Notes: generated by a model not told the origin, from the letters alone. A stretch of 64,000 bases of DNA from Pedobacter puniceum (GCF_009674685.1 NZ_WKJI01000001.1:992001-1056000), one strand, 5' to 3'. Shown: positions 35,673 through 45,729, counted from the stretch's first letter. Program-made: numbers and translations.

Positions 35673-38261
35673 ATGTTTACACTTAGACCTCAACTAAATT
35701 CTAAAGAGACTGTATTTAAAAACGAGATTACAACAAAATTCGAATTATATAACAGTCTTTTCCTTACTCTGCCATTTTATCGTGTAAAAAATACCGGACT
35801 AGCGCTTCCATATTTCTTTGCACATTGTGAGAGCGGTGTAGAAGAAAAACAAAGACCAGATGATATTATAGAATCTTTCTTTGCTAAACAAAAGGGTATT
35901 ACAGACCAGCATGAAATAACCGATTTACTTTTCAGATTTATCCAATACATAGAAAGGCAAGTTGTATTATTTGACGCTGTAGAAGATGCTGCTTTTGTAA
36001 AAACCAGATCTAATGAAGACTTAAGCTCCTTAAGTACTTTAATGAGTAGTGCTTTAGAAGATGAAGAACTTTATAAACGTATTCAGGATTGTTTAAGAGA
36101 ATTTAAATTGAGATTGGTTTTAACAGCACATCCAACTCAGTTTTATCCAGGTCCGGTGTTAAGTATCATGACAGACTTAACCGAGGCTATCAAAAACAAT
36201 GATGTAAACGCCATTAATCTTCTTTTACAACAATTAGGTAAAACACCTTTCTTCAAGAAGAAAAAGCCAACCCCAGTTGATGAAGCTGTTAGTTTAAATT
36301 GGTATCTAGAAAATATACTTTACCAAACAGCGTCAGACGTACATAATAACCTAGAAGAAGTTTTTAAACTTAATTTAGGAAACCATAGTTTAATAGAATT
36401 AGGTTTTTGGCCTGGTGGCGATAGGGATGGAAATCCTTTTGTTACCGCTGAAACTACTAAACAAGTTTCTGTTTTCTTAAGACAAGCACTTTTCAGATGC
36501 TACTATAGAGATTTTAAGAAACTTAAACGTAGAATTACTTTTAACGGTACAGAGCAATATTTAGAAGAACTAGAAAATCTTATCTACAATAACGCTTACC
36601 AACAAAATTCATCTTGCTTAAACATCAAGGAAACCTTATTAACGAATTTAAGAAAGGTAAAAGAGGTTTTAATCAATTATCACGATAGTTTATTTACTGA
36701 GCTGGTTGATGATATGATTTGGAAAGTAAAGCTTTTTGGTTGTCATTTTGCTTCATTAGATATCAGACAAGATAGCCGTATTTTACGTAAGCTTTTTAAA
36801 GAGTGTATAGAATCAGAAGAACTTAAAGGTCTTTTACCAGAAAATTATTTTGATTTAACTGAAGAAGAAAAAATAGCTGCTATACCTTTAAGCGAAGCAG
36901 ACTTTACTAATTATGCTTCTTTTGCCGAATTAAGTAAAGATTCTTTAGATGTTATCCGTCTAATTAAACAAATGCAAACAGATAATGGTAAAAGAGCCTG
37001 CCACAGGTTTATCATTAGTAATTGCCAAAAAGCATCAGATATTCTTCAGTTAAAACAATTGTTTTTATGGAGCGGATGGAAAGCAGAAGAATTGGACATA
37101 GATTTTGTACCTCTTTTTGAGACTATAGATGATTTAAAATTTGCTGATAATGTTATGGAGAGTTTATATGCTCATCCTGTTTACAGCAAACATCTAGAGA
37201 TTAGAAAAAAACGCCAAGTTATCATGCTAGGTTTCTCTGATAGTACCAAAGATGGTGGTTATTTAATGGCAAATTATTCTATTTTCTATGCTAAATCTAG
37301 CTTAACAGCTGTTTCTAGAAAATACGATATAGATTTAGCTTTCTTTGATGGAAGAGGAGGGCCACCTGCCAGAGGAGGGGGTAAAACGCATAAATTCTAC
37401 GCTTCATTTGGTAAAGATATCGCTAATAAGCAAATCCAAATGACGGTTCAAGGGCAAACCATCAGTTCTCATTATGGAACTTATGAAAGCTCTACCAACA
37501 ACATGGAGCAGCTTATCCATGCAGGTATCAATTCTGCATTAGAGAAACAGCATACCAATACCATGAGCGATGAGGAAAAAGTGCTTTTCTCTAGAATGGC
37601 TGATATTAGCTATAATGCTTTTATGGATTTAAGGAAACATCCTTTATTCTTGAAATTTATGGAGGTACAAACTCCTTTAAAAATGCTTTCTCAAATCAAT
37701 ATCAGTAGTAGACCAGTAAAAAGAAACTCTGATGCCGAATTGAAATTGGAGGATTTAAGAGCTATTAGCTTTGTTACTTCATGGAGCCAAGCAAAATTAA
37801 ATATACCAGGTTTTTATGGTGTTGGTACAGCTTTAAAAACTTTAAAAGAATCGGGTAAATGGGAGCAAGTGAAAGGATTATATAAAAACTCTGGCTTCTT
37901 TAAAACAGTTATAGATAATTGTATGATGTCTATGAGTAAAGCTGATTTTAGATTAACCGAGTATTTATCTGAGGATGCTACATTTGGTGAGTTTTGGAAA
38001 GGTATGAAAGCCGAGTTTGACCTTACCCAAAGTTTAGTATTAGAGCTTTCTAACACAGAAACTTTAATGGAAAATTATCCAACAGATAAACGTTCTATCT
38101 CTTTAAGAGAAAAAATTGTATTGCCTTTGGTTATCATCCAAAGATATGCGATTATCAAATCTTTATCTGATGATGTATCTGAGGAAAGAAAACAAATCTA
38201 TAACAAACTTATTTTAAGAACCCTTTATGGTATAGTAAATGCAGCTAGGAACTCTGCATAA
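35673..38261 (+). CDS. ppc: Phosphoenolpyruvate carboxylase
   Basis: 862 aa. Fixes bicarbonate onto PEP to give oxaloacetate, replenishing the TCA cycle. Catalytic His153 in LVLTAHPTQ, GGDRDGNPFVTAETT, Lys526 in GFSDSTKDGGYLM, and the loop FFDGRGGPPARGGG. In that loop Asp559 stands at the position of E. coli His579, and R561/R567 match R581/R587. C-terminal helices are intact, though the usual C-terminal NTG ends as NAARNSA. I regard it as the Bacteroidota lineage variant rather than an inactive copy. Monocistronic: terminators both sides. Confidence 0.95.
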   Translation: MFTLRPQLNSKETVFKNEITTKFELYNSLFLTLPFYRVKNTGLALPYFFAHCESGVEEKQRPDDIIESFFAKQKGITDQHEITDLLFRFIQYIERQVVLFDAVEDAAFVKTRSNEDLSSLSTLMSSALEDEELYKRIQDCLREFKLRLVLTAHPTQFYPGPVLSIMTDLTEAIKNNDVNAINLLLQQLGKTPFFKKKKPTPVDEAVSLNWYLENILYQTASDVHNNLEEVFKLNLGNHSLIELGFWPGGDRDGNPFVTAETTKQVSVFLRQALFRCYYRDFKKLKRRITFNGTEQYLEELENLIYNNAYQQNSSCLNIKETLLTNLRKVKEVLINYHDSLFTELVDDMIWKVKLFGCHFASLDIRQDSRILRKLFKECIESEELKGLLPENYFDLTEEEKIAAIPLSEADFTNYASFAELSKDSLDVIRLIKQMQTDNGKRACHRFIISNCQKASDILQLKQLFLWSGWKAEELDIDFVPLFETIDDLKFADNVMESLYAHPVYSKHLEIRKKRQVIMLGFSDSTKDGGYLMANYSIFYAKSSLTAVSRKYDIDLAFFDGRGGPPARGGGKTHKFYASFGKDIANKQIQMTVQGQTISSHYGTYESSTNNMEQLIHAGINSALEKQHTNTMSDEEKVLFSRMADISYNAFMDLRKHPLFLKFMEVQTPLKMLSQINISSRPVKRNSDAELKLEDLRAISFVTSWSQAKLNIPGFYGVGTALKTLKESGKWEQVKGLYKNSGFFKTVIDNCMMSMSKADFRLTEYLSEDATFGEFWKGMKAEFDLTQSLVLELSNTETLMENYPTDKRSISLREKIVLPLVIIQRYAIIKSLSDDVSEERKQIYNKLILRTLYGIVNAARNSA

Positions 38262-38278
38262 AACATAAAATCTAAACG

Positions 38279-38310
38279 AAAGCCTTCTGTAAATGCAGAA
38301 GGCTTTTTTT
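38279..38310 (+). terminator. Intrinsic terminator after ppc
   Basis: AAAGCCTTCTG (38279-38289), six-base loop, CAGAAGGCTTT (38296-38306) and a continuing T tract. Separates ppc from the NHEJ pair. Confidence 0.9.
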
Positions 38311-38359
38311 ATGCCTTTTCTTTGGAATAGTAATTGTTTTTAAAAACAAAACAACTACT

Positions 38360-39127
38360 ATGAGATCTATCTGGAATGGCACCATTGCCTTTGGTTTAGT
38401 AAATATTCCTATCAAGCTCTACTCGGCTATAGATAATAGCACTTTAGATTTAGATATGTTGGATAGTCGAGATCATGCTCGTATTCGCTTTTTAAGAGTT
38501 AATGAAAAAACAAAGAAAGAAGTCCCTTATGAAAAGATAGTTAAAGGTTTTTTCTTGAAAGATGATTACATCATTTTAGAAGATCAGGATTTTGAGGATG
38601 CCAGCCCGGACAAAACCAAAACCATTGATATTCAAACATTTGTACAGTCATCAGAAATTAACCCGATGTTGTTTGAAACTTCTTACTATGCAGAAGCTAG
38701 TAAACAAGGACAAAAAGCTTACGCTTTACTTCTCAATGCCTTAAAGAAGACTAAGATGGCAGGGGTGGGGCAGTTTGTGCTTAGGCAAAAAGAAAATTTA
38801 TGCATCATACATCCGCAAGACAATGTTATTGTAATTTCAAGAATACGTTTTGCTCAAGAAATAAAAGACACATCAGAAATTAATACTCCTGATGATTTAA
38901 AAATCCCTAAAAAAGAACTAGATGTAGCTTTAGCTTTAATAAAACAATATACTGCCGATTTTAATATCGATAAATATAAAGACACTTATACCGCAGAACT
39001 TTTAAAAATTATAAAGGCAAAAGCTAAAGGAAAACGACCAACCATCAAAAAACTGAAACCTAAAAAAGCTAAAAGTGATGATTTGTACGAGCAATTATTA
39101 GAAAGTTTGAATAAGAAAGGAGCATAA
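38360..39127 (+). CDS. ku: Ku homodimer protein of bacterial NHEJ
   Basis: 255 aa. Ring-shaped DNA-end binder that recruits LigD. N-terminal MRSIWNGTIAFGLVNIPIKLYSA is the canonical bacterial Ku start; the beta-barrel core follows (VPYEKIVKGFFLKDDYIILEDQDFE, ETSYYAEASKQGQKAYALL) and a Lys-rich C-terminal tail (KAKAKGKRPTIKKLKPKKAK) typical for DNA bridging and LigD recruitment. ligD starts one base after its stop, making a two-gene operon with no terminator between. Confidence 0.96.
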   Translation: MRSIWNGTIAFGLVNIPIKLYSAIDNSTLDLDMLDSRDHARIRFLRVNEKTKKEVPYEKIVKGFFLKDDYIILEDQDFEDASPDKTKTIDIQTFVQSSEINPMLFETSYYAEASKQGQKAYALLLNALKKTKMAGVGQFVLRQKENLCIIHPQDNVIVISRIRFAQEIKDTSEINTPDDLKIPKKELDVALALIKQYTADFNIDKYKDTYTAELLKIIKAKAKGKRPTIKKLKPKKAKSDDLYEQLLESLNKKGA

Positions 39128-39128
39128 A

Positions 39129-41582
39129 ATGTCTTTAACAAAGTATCAGCAAAAAAGAAATTTTGAGCAAACTACAGAACCTAAATCTCTGCAAAAGGCT
39201 AAAAGAAAAACATTGAGTTTTGTGGTACAAAGGCATCATGCATCGCACTTACATTATGATTTTAGATTAGAAATAGATGGTGTTTTAAAAAGTTGGGCCA
39301 TTCCTAAAGGTCCGTCGTTAAACCCCAAAGATAAACGTTTAGCCATGATGGTAGAAGACCATCCTTATGATTATAAAAATTTTGAAGGTGAGATTCCTAA
39401 AGGAAATTATGGCGCTGGTACCGTTTATATTTTTGATGCAGGTAATTATCAATCTTTATCAAAAACTAGAAAAGAAGATGAAAAAGAGTTAAAAAAAGGC
39501 TTAGCTACGGGTAGCTTAAAATTTAAACTGAATGGTAAAATTCTTAAAGGAGAATTTGCTTTAGTTAAGCTTAAAAACTCAGAACAAGATGCTTGGCTTC
39601 TGATTAAACATCAAGATGAATTTTCTGTAAACAAGAGTTTTAATATCGAAAATCTTATCCCTAAAGAGGTTATAAAAGCAGGAAAGGATTTTAAAAAACA
39701 GAAGCCAGAAAAGAAACATCAGCCAAAAGAAAAACAAAAAAAAGTTCAAGAGCATGGCTATTCGCCCATGTTAACCAAATTGTCAAATCATATTTTTAAT
39801 GATAAAAATTGGCTTTTCGAAAGAAAAATAGATGGTTACAGAATTCTTGCCAGCACAGGAGAAAAGATTACATTAACCTCAAGAAATGGTATTGATTATA
39901 CATCAAAATATCAACAAATCAGTAATCATCTGAAAGAAATTAAGGTTGATGCGATTTTAGATGGTGAAATTGTTGCAGAGAATAAAGATGATGTTCATCA
40001 GTTTCAATGGTTACAAAATTTTGATACAAATGCTAAAGGACTTACGCTTAAATTTTATGTATTTGATATTTTAAAACTCCATGAAAATGAACTTTTAGAT
40101 ATGCCCCTTTTAAAAAGAAAAGAGCTCTTAAAAGTATTGCTAGAGAAGTATAAAGCTAAAAATATTGTTTTTAACGATTATATTTTAGCCGATGGCGAAA
40201 AGCTTTTCGAAGAAGCTAAAAAGCAAAAATGGGAGGGAGTGATTGCTAAAAGAATTGATGATGAATATTATCCTGGTAAAAGAACAGACTCTTGGTTGAA
40301 GATTAAATTAAATAACAGCCAAGAAGCTATTATTTGCGGCTTTACAAAACCCGCTGGAAGTAGAAAATATTTTGGAGCTTTAGTTTTAGGAATGTATGAT
40401 GATAACCAGAAGCTCAGTTACATAGGTAATTGCGGAACAGGTTTTAATGATGAAACATTAAAAAATCTTCATCAACAAATGGAGGATATCATTACCACAG
40501 AAAAGCCTTTTGCTGATAAAGTAAATATGGAAAGCAAGGTAACCTGGCTAAAACCCCAATTAATTTGCGAGGTAAATTATACCGAGTGGACTTTAGACCA
40601 TCATTTAAGGCATCCGGTTTTTAAGGGCTTAAGATTAGATAAAGATATGGAAGAAGTAAAAGAAGAAAAGGTTCTTAAAAACGAGGAAACTAAAACTTTT
40701 GGAACTAAAAAAGTGAAATTAACTAATCTAGACAAGTTGTATTGGCCCAAGGAAAAAATCACCAAGGGAGAGCTGCTAAATTATTATGAAAGCATTGCCA
40801 ATTATATTTTACCTTATTTAAAAGATAAGCCACTTTCTTTAAACAGGCATCCAAACGGAATAACTAAACCTGGCTTTTATCAAAAAGATGTAGACTTAGA
40901 GCAAATTCCGAAATGGGCAAAAACAGCTCAAATACACTCAGAAAGCAATAACAAGGAGATTGATTATCTGATATGTAACGATAAAGCATCATTATTATAC
41001 ATGGCAAATTTAGGTTGTATAGAGATAAACCCATGGTTAAGCACTTATAAAAAGCCAGAAAATCCAGAATATATGGTGATAGATTTAGACCCCGATAAAA
41101 ATGATTTCAAAGAAGTTGTACAGGTAGCTTCAGCGGTTAAAGAAGTTTATGACGAGATGAATATTAAAAGCTTTGTAAAAACTTCCGGCTCTAGTGGTAT
41201 CCATATTTTTATTTACTTGGCAGCAAAATATGATTATAAGATTGTAAAGAACTTTGCTGAGTTTATTGCGCAAAAGGTACATGAAAAAACATCAGAAATT
41301 ACCAGTTTAGAAAGAAGTCCTTCTAAAAGAAAAAACTTAATTTATATAGATTACTTGCAAAATAGAAGAGGACAAACCATTGCAGCACCATATTCTGTAA
41401 GACCTAAACCTAATGCAACGGTTTCTTTTCCTTTAAGTTGGGATGAAGTAGATGAAAACTTAGATATGAAGGATTTCCATCTTAAAAACGTTTTAGCACT
41501 TTTAAAAGACAGAGAAGACCCTTGGAGGGATATGAAAAATCAAAAAATAGACATTTTAAAGACACTCAAAACCCTTAAATAG
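39129..41582 (+). CDS. ligD: Multifunctional ATP-dependent DNA ligase D
   Basis: 817 aa. Domain order: 3'-phosphoesterase (about 20-165; HHASHLHYDFRLEIDG with His36, His42, Asp44 and His78 aligning with the metal ligands of Pseudomonas LigD), ATP-dependent ligase (about 205-510; nucleotidyl Lys233 in FERKIDGYR, then RPVF-type OB fold), and polymerase/primase (about 530-810; NLDKLYWPKEKITKGELLNY, LSLNRHPNG, MVIDLDPDK, SGSSGIHIFI). All three activities look intact. A Lys-rich linker (185-210) separates the first two domains. It heals and seals double-strand breaks with Ku. Confidence 0.96.
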   Translation: MSLTKYQQKRNFEQTTEPKSLQKAKRKTLSFVVQRHHASHLHYDFRLEIDGVLKSWAIPKGPSLNPKDKRLAMMVEDHPYDYKNFEGEIPKGNYGAGTVYIFDAGNYQSLSKTRKEDEKELKKGLATGSLKFKLNGKILKGEFALVKLKNSEQDAWLLIKHQDEFSVNKSFNIENLIPKEVIKAGKDFKKQKPEKKHQPKEKQKKVQEHGYSPMLTKLSNHIFNDKNWLFERKIDGYRILASTGEKITLTSRNGIDYTSKYQQISNHLKEIKVDAILDGEIVAENKDDVHQFQWLQNFDTNAKGLTLKFYVFDILKLHENELLDMPLLKRKELLKVLLEKYKAKNIVFNDYILADGEKLFEEAKKQKWEGVIAKRIDDEYYPGKRTDSWLKIKLNNSQEAIICGFTKPAGSRKYFGALVLGMYDDNQKLSYIGNCGTGFNDETLKNLHQQMEDIITTEKPFADKVNMESKVTWLKPQLICEVNYTEWTLDHHLRHPVFKGLRLDKDMEEVKEEKVLKNEETKTFGTKKVKLTNLDKLYWPKEKITKGELLNYYESIANYILPYLKDKPLSLNRHPNGITKPGFYQKDVDLEQIPKWAKTAQIHSESNNKEIDYLICNDKASLLYMANLGCIEINPWLSTYKKPENPEYMVIDLDPDKNDFKEVVQVASAVKEVYDEMNIKSFVKTSGSSGIHIFIYLAAKYDYKIVKNFAEFIAQKVHEKTSEITSLERSPSKRKNLIYIDYLQNRRGQTIAAPYSVRPKPNATVSFPLSWDEVDENLDMKDFHLKNVLALLKDREDPWRDMKNQKIDILKTLKTLK

Positions 41583-41607
41583 TTGTTTTTTTATTATATT
41601 TTGCGAT

Positions 41608-41970
41608 ATGAGGTTTTTATTTACTTTAATTACTATAATTTTAATATCCTTTAACTGCCATAGCTTAGCAATAGATAAGCAAAAGCAATCTTTATTGCTT
41701 AAAAACGATTGCTTTTCAGTAAAAAGTTATTTTAAGAAGTATGTAAAAGCTAATAAATTACTCACATCAGATATTAATCAGGAAAACCAATTTATTTTAA
41801 GAAAAAACGCCAGGCTAACAGCCAATTTTAACAGGTCTGGTTTTAACTTAAACTTTGAAAATAATGATAATTATATCCTTCATAAAAGTTTAATAACCTC
41901 AATATCACAACATTATTATATATCTCAGTTATTATTTCCATTTCATAGTTTTCTGGAAAAGCTTTCTTAA
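41608..41970 (+). CDS. Small exported protein of unknown function
   Basis: 120 aa. Signal peptide MRFLFTLITIILISFNCHSLA, then a basic, Asn-rich segment (FNRSGFNLNFENNDNY) and no motif I recognise. A lipobox is doubtful (Cys17 is followed by HSLA). It lies 25 bp after ligD and 44 bp before the antiporter, on the same strand, but nothing ties it to NHEJ. A short taxon-restricted gene is the simplest reading; the low-complexity composition leaves some doubt that it is coding. Confidence 0.5.
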   Translation: MRFLFTLITIILISFNCHSLAIDKQKQSLLLKNDCFSVKSYFKKYVKANKLLTSDINQENQFILRKNARLTANFNRSGFNLNFENNDNYILHKSLITSISQHYYISQLLFPFHSFLEKLS

Positions 41971-42014
41971 AGCTAATGAACTCTATTAAATCAAAATAAT
42001 ACGATATATAATTT

Positions 42015-44228
42015 ATGATACACTTACCAAATTTAATCACAGATTTAGGACTTATACTCGGCGCTGCAGCCATTATTACACTCATCTTCAAATACTTGAA
42101 ACAGCCTTTAGTTTTAGGTTATCTCATTGCTGGATTTCTAGTAGGCCCACATTTTTCATTATTTCCCACCATTGTAGAAACAGAAAACGTAGCTGTATGG
42201 GCAGAAATAGGTGTAATTATCCTCTTATTTAGCTTAGGATTAGAATTTAGCTTCAAAAAGCTGATGAAAGTAGGAGGTTCTGCCTCTATAACTGCTATAA
42301 CAGAAGTAGTAGTTATGCTTTTATTAGGTTATTTTACAGGAAAAGCTTTTGGTTGGTCTACAATGGATAGTATTTTTCTTGGCGGTATACTTTCTATATC
42401 CTCAACAACTATTATCATTAGAGCCTTTGAAGAATTAGGCGTAAAGGGACAAAAGTTTGCAGGCTTAGTATTTGGAGTTCTTGTGGTAGAAGATTTGGTT
42501 GCTGTAGTGCTATTGGTTTTACTATCTACATTAGCGGTTAGTCAGCAATTTGCGGGCTCAGAAATGCTATTTTCTATATTAAAGCTTATCTTCTTTTTAG
42601 TGATTTGGTTTGTACTGGGTATATTCTTTTTACCGAGTTTTTTAAAAAAAATTAAACCATTAATAAGCGAAGAAATGTTACTGATTATTTCTTTGGCATT
42701 GTGCTTTTTGATGGTAATTGCAGCAACAAAAGTTGGTTTTTCTCCGGCTTTAGGAGCTTTCATCATGGGCTCTATATTGGCAGAAACCAGTCAGGGTAAA
42801 AAAATAGAACATTTAGTAATGCCTATTAAGGATTTATTTGGCGCAGTATTTTTTGTTTCCGTTGGGATGTTGATAGACCCATCCATGTTAGCAGAACATG
42901 CTTTACCTGTAATAATTATTGTTTTAGTAACCATAGTGGGAAAAATATTCAGCTCCTCATTAGGTGCTTTAGCATCAGGGCAACCTTTAAAAACATCGGT
43001 TCAAACGGGTTTTAGCTTGGCACAAATAGGGGAGTTCTCTTTTATAATAGCCACACTAGGAGTTACTTTAAATGTAACCAGCTCTTTTTTATATCCAATT
43101 GCGGTAGCAGTATCTGCTATAAGTACTTTTACCACACCTTATCTCATAAAATTATCTTTTCCGTTTTATAATTGGCTAAATAAAGTTTTACCATCAAAAT
43201 GGATAGAGAATTTAAATAGATATAGTTCTGCTACCCAGAGCGTTACTACAGTTTCTAACTGGCAATTATTTGTAAAATCATACACGGCTAATACTTTAAT
43301 CCACTTTAGCATAAGTTTAGCTATCATTTTACTGTCTTCTAATTATTTAAGTCCGTTTATACAAGGAAAAACAGAAAATGCAGTTTGGAGTAATATTGCA
43401 TCATTAGTAATTACCATCATCATTTTATCACCATTTTTATATGCTTTAAGCTTTAGAAATCTTTATAATGGGGTAGTGGTTGAGTTAAAAAATGAGCGAT
43501 TATACCGTAATTTAGTTTTAGTAATGCGCTTATTTAGGCTTTTATTATCTGCAGCATTAATCATTACTTTATTAAATAATCTGCTTTCTGTAACAGTTGC
43601 GCTTTATGCTGCATTGTTGATAATTGTGGTATTATTTATTTTTTGGAAACAGGTTCAAAATGTGTATCTAAAATTAGAAATGTTATTCTTAAAAAATTAT
43701 CATGATGAAGAGCAACAACCAAAAAAAGAGCAACAAATACTAGCACCTTGGGATGCCCACTTTACAGAGATAGACGTTAAACCAGAGTCGCCAGCTGTAG
43801 GAAAAACCTTAATGGAGTTGAAGTGGCGAGAAAGGGCTGGTATAAATGTAGCTATGATAAACAGAGGAAGTATAACCATTCATTCTCCAGAAAGTAACAC
43901 CATTATTTATCCTGGAGATATTTTAAAAATTATTGGTACCGATGCTCAAATTAGGAAACTAAGTTCTATCATCAGACCTGATAAAAAAGCTATCGAACAG
44001 CATGATAATTATCAACCTAAATTACATAAGCTATTGGTGAGAAAGAATTCATTTTTAGAAGGTAAATCTTTAAGAGAATCAAAAATTAAAGACTTAACCG
44101 ATGGAATTGTTGTAGGTATAGAAAGAAACGCTGAGCGTATTGTAAATCCAGAATCTAGTTGGGTATTCCAAGAAAATGATATGGTTTGGATTGTAGGAGA
44201 TAGCGCTAAAATACAATCAACTTTATAG
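42015..44228 (+). CDS. CPA2-family cation:proton antiporter with two C-terminal RCK_C domains
   Basis: 737 aa. Residues 1-385 form a Na+/H+-exchanger core (LGYLIAGFLVGP, GLEFSFKKLMKVG, SSTTIIIRAFEELG, VLVVEDLVAVVLL, FSPALGAFIMGSILAET), about 11-12 helices. A further group of four hydrophobic segments (about 430-545) follows, then two TrkA-C/RCK_C modules (about 590-655 and 665-735; PAVGKTLMELKWRERAGINVAMI and NSFLEGKSLRESKI). There is no NAD-binding TrkA-N domain, unlike KefB/KefC. It probably exchanges K+ or Na+ for H+. ATG 42015. Confidence 0.9.
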   Translation: MIHLPNLITDLGLILGAAAIITLIFKYLKQPLVLGYLIAGFLVGPHFSLFPTIVETENVAVWAEIGVIILLFSLGLEFSFKKLMKVGGSASITAITEVVVMLLLGYFTGKAFGWSTMDSIFLGGILSISSTTIIIRAFEELGVKGQKFAGLVFGVLVVEDLVAVVLLVLLSTLAVSQQFAGSEMLFSILKLIFFLVIWFVLGIFFLPSFLKKIKPLISEEMLLIISLALCFLMVIAATKVGFSPALGAFIMGSILAETSQGKKIEHLVMPIKDLFGAVFFVSVGMLIDPSMLAEHALPVIIIVLVTIVGKIFSSSLGALASGQPLKTSVQTGFSLAQIGEFSFIIATLGVTLNVTSSFLYPIAVAVSAISTFTTPYLIKLSFPFYNWLNKVLPSKWIENLNRYSSATQSVTTVSNWQLFVKSYTANTLIHFSISLAIILLSSNYLSPFIQGKTENAVWSNIASLVITIIILSPFLYALSFRNLYNGVVVELKNERLYRNLVLVMRLFRLLLSAALIITLLNNLLSVTVALYAALLIIVVLFIFWKQVQNVYLKLEMLFLKNYHDEEQQPKKEQQILAPWDAHFTEIDVKPESPAVGKTLMELKWRERAGINVAMINRGSITIHSPESNTIIYPGDILKIIGTDAQIRKLSSIIRPDKKAIEQHDNYQPKLHKLLVRKNSFLEGKSLRESKIKDLTDGIVVGIERNAERIVNPESSWVFQENDMVWIVGDSAKIQSTL

Positions 44229-44341
44229 ATATAAATGCTTCCCTTGAAGGGAGGTGATTTCACTACTTAACATAATGTTAATTATAAGACGTAAATATAA
44301 ACTAATATTATGCAGAGTATATAATGTTTAATGAAATAAGC

Positions 44342-44557
44342 TTATCTAAATGTCTTTATCCAAAGCTCTTCAACTTTTGTACGAGCCCAATCTGTTTTTC
44401 TAAGAAATTTTAAACTAGAATTTACACTTGGATTTTCATTAAAGCATTTAATCTTAATTTTTAATCCAAGTGTTGGCCAACCATAAAACTCAACCAAATC
44501 ATTTATAATAGCTTCTAAGGTTCTGCCATGTAATGGATTATTTGGTTGCTTTTCCAT
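44342..44557 (-). CDS. VF530-family (DUF2132) DNA-binding protein
   Basis: 71 aa. Contains [22 protein letters not shown], the signature of the VF530/DUF2132 family of small proteins, with [24 protein letters not shown] Vibrio member has a solved fold and is proposed to bind DNA; role unproved. It starts 4 bp after the DEAD-box gene on the same strand and is probably co-transcribed with it. Confidence 0.85.
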   Translation of the reverse strand: MEKQPNNPLHGRTLEAIINDLVEFYGWPTLGLKIKIKCFNENPSVNSSLKFLRKTDWARTKVEELWIKTFR

Positions 44558-44561
44558 TTCT

Positions 44562-45683
44562 TTAAATACTAATCTTTTCGAAATAAATATTTAGCTCTTT
44601 TTCTAAAGCCGTAATTTTTTCTAATTCTGATGGTGCTACAAATGCCAATGAAAGCCCTTTATTTCCGGCTCTAGCAGTTCTGCCGCTCCTGTGTGTAAAA
44701 TATTCTAATTGCTCTGGTAATTGATAATGAATAACATAAGATAAATTACTTACATCGATTCCTCTGGCAGAAATATCTGTTGCTATTAATACCTGTAATC
44801 TTTCGCTTTTAAAAGCTCGCATTACTTTTTCGCGGTCTCTTTGACCTAAATCTCCGTGTATGGCCTCAACCTTTAAATTTTTGGCTAATAATTGCTTGGC
44901 AAGCGTTTGTGCGCCAGCTTTTGTTTTACAAAATACAATACCACGTTTACCATCATTATTCTTGATAAAACTCTGCAAAAGATTAGGCTTATCTTTAATA
45001 TCGCAAATCACATATTGATGTTTGATAGCTGTATTCATTACATCTTTATGGTCTACTTCTATTTTATAAGCATCATCAGCCATATAATCGCTAATAATTT
45101 GCTTAATAGCTGATGGTATGGTTGCAGAAAAAAGCCAAATATTTCTGTCTATTTGTGCAGTATGACTTAAGATTTTATCAATATCTTGCTTAAAACCCAT
45201 GCTTAACATTTCATCGGCCTCGTCTAAAACAATATTTTTAACTTCCATTAAATCAACCGCTTTACGCTCTAATAAATCTATTAAGCGACCTGGTGTAGCT
45301 ACCAAAATTTGTGTTGGACGCTTTAATCTACCTATTTGAATGTCAATTTTTTCACCACCGTAAACAGCTTCAACAAAAATCTTTTTGCTTACATATTTGG
45401 TGAACTTAAAAAGCTGTTTAGCTATTTGTTGACCTAATTCTCTGGTTGGACAAATAATTACCGCTTGAATGTTTTTTTGCTCTGGATTTACCAGTTGTAA
45501 TAATGGCAAACCAAAGGCAGCTGTTTTTCCTGTTCCGGTTTGTGCCTGGCCAATAAAATCTGTTTTACCTTTTAATAAAACAGGAATAGCTTGGGTTTGA
45601 ATAACCGTTGGGGTATTTATATTTAATTCATTAAGGGCTTTGATAAGCTCTTGATGAATTCCTAAATCTTTAAAATTGCTCAA
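44562..45683 (-). CDS. DEAD-box RNA helicase
   Basis: 373 aa from a TTG at 45683, giving the usual opening [20 protein letters not shown] at 45704 is also open, and neither frame position has ATG. Q-motif [10 protein letters not shown], motif I AQTGTGKT, Ia [57 protein letters not shown]. The protein ends soon after motif VI with no basic C-terminal extension or RNA-binding domain, so it is a minimal-core helicase, likely for ribosome assembly or mRNA turnover at low temperature. Confidence 0.93.
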   Translation of the reverse strand: MSNFKDLGIHQELIKALNELNINTPTVIQTQAIPVLLKGKTDFIGQAQTGTGKTAAFGLPLLQLVNPEQKNIQAVIICPTRELGQQIAKQLFKFTKYVSKKIFVEAVYGGEKIDIQIGRLKRPTQILVATPGRLIDLLERKAVDLMEVKNIVLDEADEMLSMGFKQDIDKILSHTAQIDRNIWLFSATIPSAIKQIISDYMADDAYKIEVDHKDVMNTAIKHQYVICDIKDKPNLLQSFIKNNDGKRGIVFCKTKAGAQTLAKQLLAKNLKVEAIHGDLGQRDREKVMRAFKSERLQVLIATDISARGIDVSNLSYVIHYQLPEQLEYFTHRSGRTARAGNKGLSLAFVAPSELEKITALEKELNIYFEKISI

Positions 45684-45729
45684 AATATAATATTTAAGCA
45701 GCAAAGTTAAGCTTATTTATAGGGATATG

